A stretch of DNA of 43,729 nucleotides from Herbaspirillum sp. Sphag64 (GCF_014192645.1 NZ_JACHYE010000013.1:1-43729), one strand, 5' to 3'. Numbered from the stretch's first letter, positions 32,343 through 41,226 are shown. Notes: generated by a model not told the origin, from the sequence alone. Made by a program: numbers and translations.

Positions 32343-32849
32343 ATGCCCGACCTGAGCCAGCTCATCATCGCCACTGACCATCTTGATCCACTGACCATGG
32401 CCTTGCGCGCATTGATTGTGTTTTTCTGCACGCTGATTTTCCTGCGCATTGCAGGACGCCGCTCCTTCGGTCAGCGCAGCGCCTTTGATCTGTGCATCAC
32501 GGTGTTGCTGGGCGCGATTCTGAGTCGTGCCATCGTCGGCGCCTCGCCCTTGCTGCCGACGCTGGCAGCCGGCGCCACACTGGTCTTGCTACATCGCTTG
32601 ATTGGGATACTGGTATCACGCTGGGTCTGGTTCGACGATCTCATCAGCGGCCCGCAAAGACTGCTGGTCAAGGATGGCATCAAAGACCTGCGCCAGATGC
32701 AGGCAGGTCTGATTACCGACCGCGACATCGACGTTGCCTTGCGCAAGAGGGATGACGACGCAACACTGGCCGATGTCTCGCGTGCGGTGCTGGAAAAAAA
32801 TGGTGAAATCACCATCAATCTGCGCAGCACGCGGAACAAGCAACAGTAA
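32343..32849 (+). CDS. YetF/DUF421-family membrane protein
   Basis: This 168-residue membrane protein has three hydrophobic segments in its first half: LRALIVFFCTLIFLRIAG, VLLGAILSRAIVG and ATLVLLHRLIGILV. A soluble C-terminal domain follows (LVKDGIKDLRQMQAGLITDRDIDVALRKRDD). The FLRIAGRRSFGQRSAFDL motif is typical of DUF421 (YetF, YrbG-type) proteins, some of which are linked to spore or envelope processes in Bacillus; the role in Gram-negatives is unknown. AAGG precedes the ATG. The adjacent LysR gene is divergent from it. Confidence 0.85.
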   Translation: MPDLSQLIIATDHLDPLTMALRALIVFFCTLIFLRIAGRRSFGQRSAFDLCITVLLGAILSRAIVGASPLLPTLAAGATLVLLHRLIGILVSRWVWFDDLISGPQRLLVKDGIKDLRQMQAGLITDRDIDVALRKRDDDATLADVSRAVLEKNGEITINLRSTRNKQQ

Positions 32850-32936
32850 GGGGAGCGATCAGAGGTCTATAGCGGAGGGGATGATACGAGTTGAGCGGCA
32901 AGTACCCCTTACAAACTTAATTTTTAGTCTTTCTGC

Positions 32937-34442
32937 TCAGTATCTCGGTGGATACTCTCGATAGGCAAGACTGGGTAAAGCCTCGTTATTTTCCGGCGAC
33001 TTAATGTCGGTAGCCGAATTGATAAGTGCCTTTTGATAAGGATTACTACGATTTTTATAATAAAGAGAAAGCGCAAAGAATGCGATCGAGTCCGCATTCA
33101 AAGGAAAGTCATGGTTATAATTCGGCGCACTGAGATGAGCGTATATTTGCCTACTCAAATGCATCAAAAAGATACGAGTCGCTTTAGTTGCCGACATATC
33201 AATGAGCTCGATTACACGGCTACCATTTTTATCGTAAGCGTCTATATTATAGTATAGATAATCTTTGGCTCCTACACCATGCGTACCCTCATGCTCCATG
33301 ATAAACAACTGTATTATCGAAGGCTTTAAAAAAACAGTATCACTTAGATATATTTTTTTATCCCTATACATGCCAAGAATGCCAGGATTATCGTGAGCCG
33401 AAAAAAACATGAAACATTCACGATTTTGTAAAAAATAATTTATTTCAACGGACAATTCTTTGATACTCGAACGAATTTTCTTTGCCTCATTGATTGTGAT
33501 GTGTCCTCCGGTCTGCTGAAATAAAAATTCGACAATTGCGTCGTCCGACATCTTTTTGATTTCGTTCATTGCACTAGTATCGACCAATTCAAGATTAAGT
33601 AGATCGTCATTGAATAATGACATTTTGATTGGACTAATTGTCGACAGTTCTTTATAGGTGGTGATTTTGACTTCTTTCCCGTCGATATAAGTAGTTGACG
33701 GTGCCAGTTCATTACGACATCCCCTTGATACAAGCATCGGTCTCGACTGAGGCTCGCCAGGATACGAAACAGAATTTCCCGCTCGACTATTTTTGTTAGA
33801 TTCATTCGCCTGCGGCACAGGTTGTGACGGCAATTTCGGCGGCATCTTTTTTTTCTGGCCTCTTTGGTACTTCACCTTTTTCTGGCCTCTTTGGTACTTC
33901 ACCTCTTTCCGACTCTTTTGGTGCCTAACGTGAGGGAGGGAATCACGATTATCAGCCGAGGAAAGCGCGGTGGATTCCTTTCCCTGTCTGTTATCGAGAA
34001 TCTCATTGCCTGGCAACCTGGACGGTGATTGAGCGATTCTTTTGAAATCGGAATCTCTATATGCAAATGTGTCATTGACCGGAAGCGTTGCGCGTTGCGC
34101 TGATCGTCTTTGGTAAGTAAGCACAGCATTTACTTGATCCTTCATGCCCGCAGTGCTGTTTCCAATCGCTCGGTCTAACTCGCTACCTACCGGCCTGCTC
34201 CCGATTACGCCGGGGCGGGCTGCAACGGACGATGATGTAACCAAAGAAAGCGCTGCCGAAATACAAAGAAGTTTCAGGGGGGTAATTCCCCTTCCAATGC
34301 ATCTTCCTGTTTGGGGGTTGACCTTGCAGGATGACCTGCTAAGTTGTGAATTTTGTGATTTTGAATATTTGGTTTGATTTCCAACGGCCCGTCGATATTG
34401 CAATGTCTGTAAATTAAAAGTCGGTAAAAGGTTCGAATGCAT
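32937..34442 (-). CDS. Putative secreted aspzincin (M35-like) metallopeptidase in an AT-rich island
   Basis: This 501-residue protein is encoded in AT-rich DNA (24 of 60 G+C at 33361-33420 versus 37 of 60 at 35461-35520). In numbering from the chosen Met, a hydrophobic secretion-like stretch lies at about 54-76. A disordered basic/Ser/Pro region (about 80-240) follows, containing two 9-residue repeats VKYQRGQKK. The C-terminal domain has HEGTH (His384-Glu385-x-x-His388) followed by GAKDYLYY. This matches the aspzincin pattern HExxH...GTxDxxYG with Asp394 as third zinc ligand. NADSIAFFAL resembles the NADSYEYFA block of M35 proteins. It is therefore a candidate zinc protease, secreted or effector-like. 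The start is uncertain; a Met 20 codons upstream is possible and no strong ribosome site was found. Confidence 0.72.
   Translation of the reverse strand: MHSNLLPTFNLQTLQYRRAVGNQTKYSKSQNSQLSRSSCKVNPQTGRCIGRGITPLKLLCISAALSLVTSSSVAARPGVIGSRPVGSELDRAIGNSTAGMKDQVNAVLTYQRRSAQRATLPVNDTFAYRDSDFKRIAQSPSRLPGNEILDNRQGKESTALSSADNRDSLPHVRHQKSRKEVKYQRGQKKVKYQRGQKKKMPPKLPSQPVPQANESNKNSRAGNSVSYPGEPQSRPMLVSRGCRNELAPSTTYIDGKEVKITTYKELSTISPIKMSLFNDDLLNLELVDTSAMNEIKKMSDDAIVEFLFQQTGGHITINEAKKIRSSIKELSVEINYFLQNRECFMFFSAHDNPGILGMYRDKKIYLSDTVFLKPSIIQLFIMEHEGTHGVGAKDYLYYNIDAYDKNGSRVIELIDMSATKATRIFLMHLSRQIYAHLSAPNYNHDFPLNADSIAFFALSLYYKNRSNPYQKALINSATDIKSPENNEALPSLAYREYPPRY
33850..33903. repeat. Two tandem 27-bp repeats inside the metallopeptidase gene
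   Basis: Two identical 27-bp units (33850-33876 and 33877-33903) encode the repeated VKYQRGQKK, and a decayed third unit (SRKEVKYQ) overlaps the left protein edge. They lie in the disordered linker and could vary in copy number between strains. Confidence 0.85.
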
Positions 34443-34808
34443 GTTCCATAATGAAAAAAGGCGCGACGACACAGGAAGCCAAGGTAAGCAACCCCCATTC
34501 AAGCTCTTGCAGCAAATCGCGTCGCATGGAGATACACCAGTGAACTACCGTTGACATCACAGAAGTAAGAGACCGTAAGCTAGTACGGAAGGGGATATGC
34601 ACTGAGGTGCACGGCAAGAAATTTTTTCTTATCAACATCATACGTAAAAGAATATTTATCAATTGCAAAAAGCGCATACACCTACGTAGCGTCGCTGATG
34701 CTATTTCCCGATCCACTCGCATGTGGAGCATGTGGATGCGGGAGGATAAAATAAGCGCTTTGCGGGTACACCCGCTGACATGATCCATCACTACCGTATC
34801 GGCATCCC
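34443..34808. other. AT-rich intergenic region (366 bases)
   Basis: The stretch separates the divergent metallopeptidase and ABC ATPase genes and shares the AT-rich island composition. Open frames present here are not convincing. It has TTGACA at 34551-34556 without a clear -10, and small dyads such as TGCAC-TGAG-GTGCA near 34596-34609. I see no attachment site or insertion sequence. Confidence 0.4.
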
Positions 34809-35435
34809 ATGAGCGCACCCAGCATTGTGCAAGCCAGCCAGCTGCACTTTCAGTACCCCGACCATCCCTTGTTCGACGACCTGAACCTGTCCATCCCGGC
34901 AGGCGTTACCTTCGTTCGCGGTGGCGACGGGCGTGGCAAGACCAGCTTGCTGAAATTGTTGGCAGGGGAACTGCAGGCCCGGAGCGGGCAACTGGCGATC
35001 AACGGGATTCGGCTCGACCAGCAGCCGACCTTATACCGGCAGCAGGTGTATTACGTCGATCCGCGTACTGAAGAGTTTGATCAATTGAGCGTGCCGGAAT
35101 ATCTGGCAACGGTACAGGCGAAGTTTGCCGGGTTTGATGCAGCACGTGTACCAGCCTTGCTGGAAGGCCTGTCGCTATTGCCGCATGTCGAAAAGAAATT
35201 GTTCATGCTCTCCACCGGTAGCAAACGCAAGGTCTATCTGGCCGGTGCCTTTGCCGCAGGTGCCGCGGTGAATCTGCTCGATGATCCGTTTGCCGGTCTC
35301 GACCGCAGCGCCATCCATTTTGTCTGCGACACCCTCAATGCCTTCGCAGGACAAAGTACACAAGCCTGGATTGCCAGTTTCTACGAAGTGCCAGAGCAGA
35401 TCACTGCCCTGGCGACGATCGATCTGGGTGACTAG
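34809..35435 (+). CDS. Orphan, degenerate ABC-type ATPase
   Basis: This 208-residue protein is a single ABC nucleotide-binding domain without a linked permease. Walker A is GGDGRGKT (38-45) and the signature is LSTGSKRK (134-141). Walker B is VNLLDDPFAGLD with Asp159 where catalytic Glu is normal. The Q-loop Gln is replaced by Asp (YYVDPR), and the H-loop His is absent (WIASFYEVPE). ATP binding is likely but hydrolysis may be impaired. It resembles CcmA-like small ATPases, but no cytochrome c maturation genes are adjacent. It converges on the condensin gene mksB with 12 bases between the stops, and a functional link is unproven. No clear Shine-Dalgarno. Confidence 0.8.
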   Translation: MSAPSIVQASQLHFQYPDHPLFDDLNLSIPAGVTFVRGGDGRGKTSLLKLLAGELQARSGQLAINGIRLDQQPTLYRQQVYYVDPRTEEFDQLSVPEYLATVQAKFAGFDAARVPALLEGLSLLPHVEKKLFMLSTGSKRKVYLAGAFAAGAAVNLLDDPFAGLDRSAIHFVCDTLNAFAGQSTQAWIASFYEVPEQITALATIDLGD

Positions 35436-35447
35436 GCATGTAAGCCC

Positions 35448-38306
35448 TTAAGCGCGCTTGCTTTGCCGGGTGCGCTTGCCGCTCTCTTCTTCGGCTTGCT
35501 GCTGCTGACGCTGCAAGACAAAAATCGGTGGTGCCCACGGCGTATCGCGCTTCTTCTTGCTGGTGATCAGGGTCAACTCTGACGGATCATAGACATCGGT
35601 ATTGTGGGTTAGCGGCGTCGTCATCAGATACTGCGCATCGGTGTTCTTGAGGAATTCACCGACCAGCTGGATATTGCGAATATCCAGGTGGGCAAACGGT
35701 TCGTCGATGAACACGAAACCACCAGCGCCATCATCCGACTTCAACAGGCCAATCAGCAAAATCAGCGACTTCATGACCTGCTGACCGCCGGAAGCTTCAC
35801 CGTCGTTCATGCCGATGGCGATCTTGCCGTCAAACTTGAAGCGCACATGCAAACCCGCCTGTGCCAATTGCAGATCGTCGTTCTCCAGCCGCACCGGATC
35901 GGTATGCACCTCAATCCCGGCCAGTTCACCCAGCTCCTTGATGTTGCGTGAGTAAGTCTTGATCGTAAAGCGCAGGCGCTCCATGTAGGCCGCACGGGCA
36001 TTGGTCGTCGCCTCGATGGCGCGGTTGTTTTGATAGCGCCGCTCGGCAGTCTCGGCCTGACGACCAGCCAGTTGCGCACCGAGGCGCAAATGCTGTTCAA
36101 CGACGGTATCGTCGGTTTCCCAGTCTTCACGCGCCAGATCGCCATTCAGGCTATCGATACGCAGATTGACCTGATAGGCATTCTGATATTGCTCCGCCAG
36201 CGCCTGCTGACGCTCGGCACGACGCCACGCAAACGGCAGATGGCGCCATTGCTTGCGCAAGCTGAGCAAGGTGGTCATGTGCGCAGCGCGCTCTTCAAAC
36301 AGCTTGCTGCGTGAACCGCGCAATTCGGATTCGGCATTGGCCAGACCATGCTTGGCATTGGTCCAGCGGGTTTCGGCCAACGTACGTTCTTCAATTGCCG
36401 GTTTGATCTGCGCCATCACATCACCCAGACGCGCACCGACCTGCTGACGCGAAGCCAGCAACGGTGCGGCTTCTTGTTCGGCCTCATCAAACTCGGCCTG
36501 ACGCGCCACCAGTTCCTTGGCGGCATCAACACCGGCAATCAGGGACTTGAGCTGGCCGATTTCCTTGGCCAGCGTGTTGATCTTCAGGGTCAGCTGGTCT
36601 TCCTGTGCTTCCAGTGCCGGCAGGTTGCGTTGCAGTGCCGCCAGACGTTGCGCACGACCAGCCTGACCGAAGCGATAGCGTGAAATATCAATCTGCAGCG
36701 AGCGGCCACCACGACGTTCACGGTGATACGCCTCAGGCGTAATCCATTCGTCATGCGCCGACTGCGCCATGCCGTCTTCAATCGAATCGACCCGATTGAT
36801 CCGCTTGAGCTGGTCAATCAGCCAGACCGGAACCGCGCCGCTGAAGTCGAGTACCGACAACAGGCTTTGATCCTTGACCTTGGGCGCCTTGACCAGATCG
36901 GGCACGATGAAGTGCGGGTAACGCAGCTTTTCTGCCAGACGGAAGGCGGCCTTGGCCTGTGACGGATCTTCCAGCAACACCAGCGCCGTGTAGCCGCGCA
37001 AAACACCTTCGACCGCGGCCTGCCACTGCGCATCCTTGACCTCGACCACATCGGTCAGCATGGCGTGACCAATACCGGCTTCCAGCAAGGCCCGGCGCAT
37101 GGCGGTCACATCAGCCGGCTCGGGCAAACCCTTCTTGCTTTCCAGCGCGGTAATGGTGGCACGCTCTTCGGCGAGTCGCGTCTTGATCGCTTCACGTGCG
37201 CTGCGCTCGCGGGCCAGCGCCTGTTCCTTTTGCTCCAGCTCGGTGGTGACGCTGCTGATATCCGCACCAGCCTTGCCTGCCAGATCCTGCAGCCGGGTCT
37301 TTTGCGACAGCAGCGACTCCAGCGGCTTGAGCAGGGCGTTGACGCCATTGAGCTGCGTACCGAGCGTGCCTTGCTCGACTTCCAGCGCCTGCTCGCGTTG
37401 ACGCGCAGCCGTCAGCTGCTCGCTCAGTGTCGATAATTCACGCCGCCTGGTGGAAATCTGACCGTCGTTACTGGTCACGCGCAGGCGTTCATCACGCAAC
37501 CGTTCGCTGATGACCTGCGCCTTTTGTCGCGCTTCATGAAATTGCAGGCTCGGCAGCACTTCTTCCTGCAAGTCACGCCGTTGCTGGTTCAGATGTTGCC
37601 ATTGGTGATAATTGGCAACCCGCAGCTTGAGCCCGGCCAGATGTGTCTCTGAGGCTTGCAGCTCGGTTTCGAAACGCTGCAGTTCCTGCTCGGTATCGCG
37701 CTGATGACGCTTGGCTTCGTCATAGGCGTCCAGCACTTCCTTGTCGCCAAAGACCTGAAACACCAGATCCAGCAATTGCCGCGGCGAGTATTCACAGAGT
37801 TTGTCGGTCTCGCCCTGTTCCAGCGCCAGCACCTTCGACATCGCCTGCGACAGACCAGCATTGGCCAGACGCTTGCGGTAATTGTCCAGCCCCAGCCATT
37901 CCGGGTTGTCACCGACTTCTTCAATCTGTACCGCACCACCGAGGATCAGATATTGGCGCTTCCAGTCGCCACCGTTTTTCTGGATCTGGCAAAACAGCGT
38001 GACTTCATCTTCACTGAAAAATCCGGAGCTTCGGAACGGGCGGTTCGACAATTGCTTGCCACTGGTCTTGTTATCCACCACCGCACGCAGCCACACGGTT
38101 TGCTGACCGGAGTGGCGCGCGTAATCCTTGTAGGAACGCTTCATCGAGCAATCCAGACCAAACAGCGTGCGCAAGGCATCCAGCAGGGTGGTCTTGCCAG
38201 AGCCGTTCTGCCCGGCGATGGTGATGATCTTGGCATCGAGCGGAATATTCTTGACCCGTTGCCAATAGTCCCAGTGCACTAATTCCAGGGATTTGATATG
38301 AAACAT
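35448..38306 (-). CDS. mksB: MksB condensin SMC-like ATPase
   Basis: This 952-residue SMC-type ATPase is the motor of the MksBEF condensin, which loops DNA and helps chromosome organisation. Walker A is GQNGSGKTT (32-40). Coiled-coil-forming Glu/Arg/Leu/Gln-rich arms (about 180-380 and 500-740) flank a hinge-like segment (VKDAQWQAAVEGVLRGYTALVLLEDPSQ). The C-terminal head has the signature ASGGQQVMKS (839-843 SGGQQ) and Walker B FVFIDEPFAHLD with Asp868/Glu869 intact. The length is close to known MksB proteins and much shorter than MukB. Gene order mksF-mksE-mksB with 19 bases to mksE matches that family. No mksG (toprim nuclease of the Wadjet/JetABCD defence version) lies downstream. Related SbcC-type nucleases are less likely because a kleisin and Kite gene precede it. 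Confidence 0.87.
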   Translation of the reverse strand: MFHIKSLELVHWDYWQRVKNIPLDAKIITIAGQNGSGKTTLLDALRTLFGLDCSMKRSYKDYARHSGQQTVWLRAVVDNKTSGKQLSNRPFRSSGFFSEDEVTLFCQIQKNGGDWKRQYLILGGAVQIEEVGDNPEWLGLDNYRKRLANAGLSQAMSKVLALEQGETDKLCEYSPRQLLDLVFQVFGDKEVLDAYDEAKRHQRDTEQELQRFETELQASETHLAGLKLRVANYHQWQHLNQQRRDLQEEVLPSLQFHEARQKAQVISERLRDERLRVTSNDGQISTRRRELSTLSEQLTAARQREQALEVEQGTLGTQLNGVNALLKPLESLLSQKTRLQDLAGKAGADISSVTTELEQKEQALARERSAREAIKTRLAEERATITALESKKGLPEPADVTAMRRALLEAGIGHAMLTDVVEVKDAQWQAAVEGVLRGYTALVLLEDPSQAKAAFRLAEKLRYPHFIVPDLVKAPKVKDQSLLSVLDFSGAVPVWLIDQLKRINRVDSIEDGMAQSAHDEWITPEAYHRERRGGRSLQIDISRYRFGQAGRAQRLAALQRNLPALEAQEDQLTLKINTLAKEIGQLKSLIAGVDAAKELVARQAEFDEAEQEAAPLLASRQQVGARLGDVMAQIKPAIEERTLAETRWTNAKHGLANAESELRGSRSKLFEERAAHMTTLLSLRKQWRHLPFAWRRAERQQALAEQYQNAYQVNLRIDSLNGDLAREDWETDDTVVEQHLRLGAQLAGRQAETAERRYQNNRAIEATTNARAAYMERLRFTIKTYSRNIKELGELAGIEVHTDPVRLENDDLQLAQAGLHVRFKFDGKIAIGMNDGEASGGQQVMKSLILLIGLLKSDDGAGGFVFIDEPFAHLDIRNIQLVGEFLKNTDAQYLMTTPLTHNTDVYDPSELTLITSKKKRDTPWAPPIFVLQRQQQQAEEESGKRTRQSKRA

Positions 38307-38325
38307 GGTGACTTTCTTTACGTTC

Positions 38326-39060
38326 TTATTCGGTATCGGAGGAAGTTGCCACCGGTGTGATCACGGCAGCCGGCGGTGCAGGGCGCAGCGGCGTTGGCAC
38401 CGTATTCGGCTTGAGCTCCAGCAGCACCGCCTGTGCGCGTTCCTCACGCAGGATGTCATGCAGCGCGCCATTGACGATGCGCTCCTTCAAGACGTCGGTA
38501 TCCATCAACAGGTCCAGCAGCGGACCTTCGGCAATCACATCACCGCGCCGCTCGATAAAGCCAAAGCGCGCCAGCTGGCCGAGGTTCATGTCCATCCGGG
38601 TCTTCTTGCCGAGCTTGTCGCCAAAGTCGGCCAGCAGCGCACGATAAGACACACCGATGGAGGTATCTTCCGCGCTCGGTAAAGGTTTCTCGGTGCCGAA
38701 CATATCGTTCTGATCATCCTTGGCGCTTTGGTGCGCGGCTTGTCGCTCGCGCTTGGGCAAAATGATCAGCGCCCACAACACCACCAGCATCGCCACGCCG
38801 TCACGGGCCAGGCCAAAGTTATTGTTTTGCCAGGTTTCACGGGCACCAAAGACCTTCGGCTCCACCTCGCGCACCAGCGCCAGCGTCACGTGATCGGCAT
38901 ACACGTTATCCACCAGCTTCATGCCGCAGGCGGCCAGCCGGCTATCAATCTCGGTACGGAAGTGCTCGTCCGACAAGGCGCGGGTCACCAGCTTGTCCTT
39001 GCGTAGCAGGGTTTGTTGAGCCAGCAGTCTGGCAATCAGGATTTGTGCGTCGTCATTCAT
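38326..39060 (-). CDS. mksE: MksE condensin Kite subunit
   Basis: This 244-residue protein overlaps the end of mksF by 8 bases and precedes mksB by 19 bases, so all three are co-translated as one operon. Its helical body (IARLLAQQTLLRKDKLVTRALSDEHFRTEIDSRLAACG) and a putative winged-helix part (LARFGFIERRGDVIAEGPLLDLLMD) agree with Kite proteins that bind the kleisin centre. MksE proteins have low sequence identity between genera, so the identification rests mostly on size, operon position and winged-helix-like segments. The Lys/Ala/Gln-rich loop at about 130-140 and the Pro-rich C-terminus look disordered. Confidence 0.8.
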   Translation of the reverse strand: MNDDAQILIARLLAQQTLLRKDKLVTRALSDEHFRTEIDSRLAACGMKLVDNVYADHVTLALVREVEPKVFGARETWQNNNFGLARDGVAMLVVLWALIILPKRERQAAHQSAKDDQNDMFGTEKPLPSAEDTSIGVSYRALLADFGDKLGKKTRMDMNLGQLARFGFIERRGDVIAEGPLLDLLMDTDVLKERIVNGALHDILREERAQAVLLELKPNTVPTPLRPAPPAAVITPVATSSDTE

Positions 39061-40441
39061 GGCGTGGAGCGGTGTTTGCTACTTGATTAGTTGAGTTTGG
39101 CTTATGCGCCAGCGTGCCGGCAGAGATCGCCGCAACATGCGGATCATCGACCTTCAGCAGCACATCTTCGGGCGTAAAGTCCAGCGGCAAGCGCGCCATG
39201 GTGGCGGTGCCGCCCTGCAATACAGCCTCGCTCTCGTCACCCAGCAAGGGCAACAGCGAGGCACGGTAAGAGGCAATCGCAAAGTTGGCGGGCAACAGGG
39301 CGTTCGCAATCGGCATGCCAACATCGTTGGCAGCGCCAGTAATACCATTGACGATGGCATCCAGGCGAGCAATCCAGTCCTCGAGCTGCGGTGCATTGAC
39401 CTTGGCTTCATCGATCGTGATCGGTGCATCCTCGCCCTGCGGCAAACCATGGTCCACTTCCACTACGCGGTCGGCCAGCAGCTCGGACTCGGCCACGTCC
39501 ACCATTTCAGCCGGGGTGACAAACAGCAGTGAGAGCGGCTCATCAATCGCCCCTTCGGCCAGCGAAGACAGATCAGGATGCTTCAGCAACCAGGACTTGA
39601 TATCGGTCGTCGACAAACCCGACTGCCCCAGATGCACGCGCTGGCGCTCGATCTGGTTCAAGGCCCGGGAGAACATGCCCTGCATGTTCAGCAACGCACT
39701 CTGGGCCCGGCCAATGGCCTGCGCCGCCTTATGCGTCATGGCATCGGCCTGACTATCAGTCGTGATCGCGTGGATGATGGCCGACCCCTTCTCGACCCAG
39801 TCGCAAGCGCTGTGCCACTTTTCCTGCGCGGTGCGCAGGCGGAACTCCGAGCCCGACGCAATCGCATCGCGGAACTCATCGGTGAGCTCAATCAAGCGCC
39901 CCAGCAAGTGATGCAACTGCTCCACCGAGACGCCACCAACCGCCTGTGCACCGGCCACCTGTGACAGCAGGAAGCCCATGTCGGCATCATCGTCCGGGGT
40001 ATTGGCGGCGACCAGTAAGCTATCGACTGCTGCCAGAATATTGCGCGCCATCGGCGTCACACGATAAACACTCTGCACCGTATCCCAGGCCAGCAAGCCA
40101 TTGCTGCGCAAACGCAGGAGCACGGTTTCCAGGCTATCGCTATCGAGGTAAGACAGCTTCAGATTGATGTCAGCGCGGGTAATCGTCGATGACGAGGTAT
40201 CGGCCACCAGCTCGCGCAGTACCAACAGGCGCACCAGCACACCATTGAAACCGCCATGGAACACTGCCGTGAAGGCCTGCAGCAAAGGCTGGGCTTTTTT
40301 GAGCAGGAAGACCTGTTCGATATCGTCCGGAGAAACCTTGTCATGAAAGAAACTTTGCAAGGCCGTGGACGCTTCCTCGTCCGGTAATGCGGTGTTGTCG
40401 CCCGGGATGTCATCCGGTTTGTCGCTAGAGATATTTTGCAT
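39053..40441 (-). CDS. mksF: MksF condensin kleisin subunit
   Basis: This 462-residue protein is the first gene of the operon. Kleisins bridge the SMC heads and bind the Kite subunit. An acidic N-terminal tail is followed by a helical region (VRLLVLRELVADTSSSTITRADINLKLSYLDSDSLETVLLRLRSNGLLAWD) that looks like a winged helix, then a long helical bundle and an acidic Pro-containing C-terminal region. The sequence is diverged, and the call rests on the MksFEB order and size. The ATG follows a GGCGGC and is not strongly supported. A TTGACA on the minus strand (40539-40544) could be a -35 for the operon in the 122-base gap to the TetR gene. Confidence 0.8.
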   Translation of the reverse strand: MQNISSDKPDDIPGDNTALPDEEASTALQSFFHDKVSPDDIEQVFLLKKAQPLLQAFTAVFHGGFNGVLVRLLVLRELVADTSSSTITRADINLKLSYLDSDSLETVLLRLRSNGLLAWDTVQSVYRVTPMARNILAAVDSLLVAANTPDDDADMGFLLSQVAGAQAVGGVSVEQLHHLLGRLIELTDEFRDAIASGSEFRLRTAQEKWHSACDWVEKGSAIIHAITTDSQADAMTHKAAQAIGRAQSALLNMQGMFSRALNQIERQRVHLGQSGLSTTDIKSWLLKHPDLSSLAEGAIDEPLSLLFVTPAEMVDVAESELLADRVVEVDHGLPQGEDAPITIDEAKVNAPQLEDWIARLDAIVNGITGAANDVGMPIANALLPANFAIASYRASLLPLLGDESEAVLQGGTATMARLPLDFTPEDVLLKVDDPHVAAISAGTLAHKPNSTNQVANTAPRHE

Positions 40442-40563
40442 GCCGCCATTTTAAAAGATAAACCACGTGAAAACGCCCGGGTAGCAAGGATTTGCATGCC
40501 TAAACGCAGCTCAGGATGGCCGTGGATACCTGATCACTTGTCAAAATAGCTACTTTTATTAGT

Positions 40564-41226
40564 TCAGGCCCGCAAAATTCCCCATACCAGCCGTACCAGC
40601 TCATCCTCAAACTCCTGCGTTCCCAGCAGCGGTGACTGCTCCAGCGATGCGCTGCGCAGCGTACCCATCACCGCCCGGGTCAAGACAAAGATGCTTGCCG
40701 CGCTGGGTACACGGATCCCGGCGGCGACCTCCGGTGCCAGCGACTGCAACTGCCCCAGCGCCACCGCGATATGCTCGGCCCCTTCGCGCAGAGCTTGCAG
40801 GATGTTGTCATCATGGTCCATGCGCCAGGCCAGCCGGATCATGGAACGCTTGAAGACACCACCGGCAGCGAAAGCCTCAATGAGCATCCTCACCCGAGCC
40901 CGGATAATCTGCTCCGGATCATCGCGCTGCTGCACCGCCTGCATCAGCGCCGCCTGCATCTGATCCATCACCTGCCGCCGGCCACGCTGGATCAACGCCA
41001 GCAAAATTGCCTCCTTGGTGGGAAAGTATTGATACAGCGTACCAATCGAGAAACCCGCCTTTTGCGCAATCTTGTTGGTCGTCAGGCTGGTTTCGCCCTG
41101 TTCATCCACAATCTGAGCAGTTGCCTCAAAAATGGTCTCAATGGTCCGCTGTGCGCGCTCCTGCGTGGGCAGCTTACGCATGGTTTCCGGGCCTGTCCGG
41201 GTGGTGGGCGATGGTGTACGCGACAT
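40564..41226 (-). CDS. TetR family transcriptional regulator
   Basis: This 220-residue regulator has an N-terminal TetR helix-turn-helix (ETSLTTNKIAQKAGFSIGTLYQYFPTKEAILLALI) at about residues 35-75 and a helical ligand domain after it. The chosen ATG begins MSRTPSPTTRTGPETMRKLP; the frame extends a little upstream. It is divergent from the metal-dependent-hydrolase gene, with 52 bases between starts, so repression of that gene is the obvious hypothesis. No perfect dyad is seen in the short gap. It lies upstream of mksF in the same direction, separated by 122 bases. Confidence 0.92.
   Translation of the reverse strand: MSRTPSPTTRTGPETMRKLPTQERAQRTIETIFEATAQIVDEQGETSLTTNKIAQKAGFSIGTLYQYFPTKEAILLALIQRGRRQVMDQMQAALMQAVQQRDDPEQIIRARVRMLIEAFAAGGVFKRSMIRLAWRMDHDDNILQALREGAEHIAVALGQLQSLAPEVAAGIRVPSAASIFVLTRAVMGTLRSASLEQSPLLGTQEFEDELVRLVWGILRA

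Noticed and set aside
34414..34818. Open frame of 134 codons on the minus strand beside the metallopeptidase
   Set aside because: It overlaps the start of the ABC ATPase gene and the metallopeptidase gene end-to-end, has no ribosome site and no protein-like pattern.
35448..40441. Calling the condensin operon a Wadjet (JetABCD) defence system
   Set aside because: No toprim nuclease gene (JetD/MksG) is present on either side, and the SMC subunit has the short MksB size.
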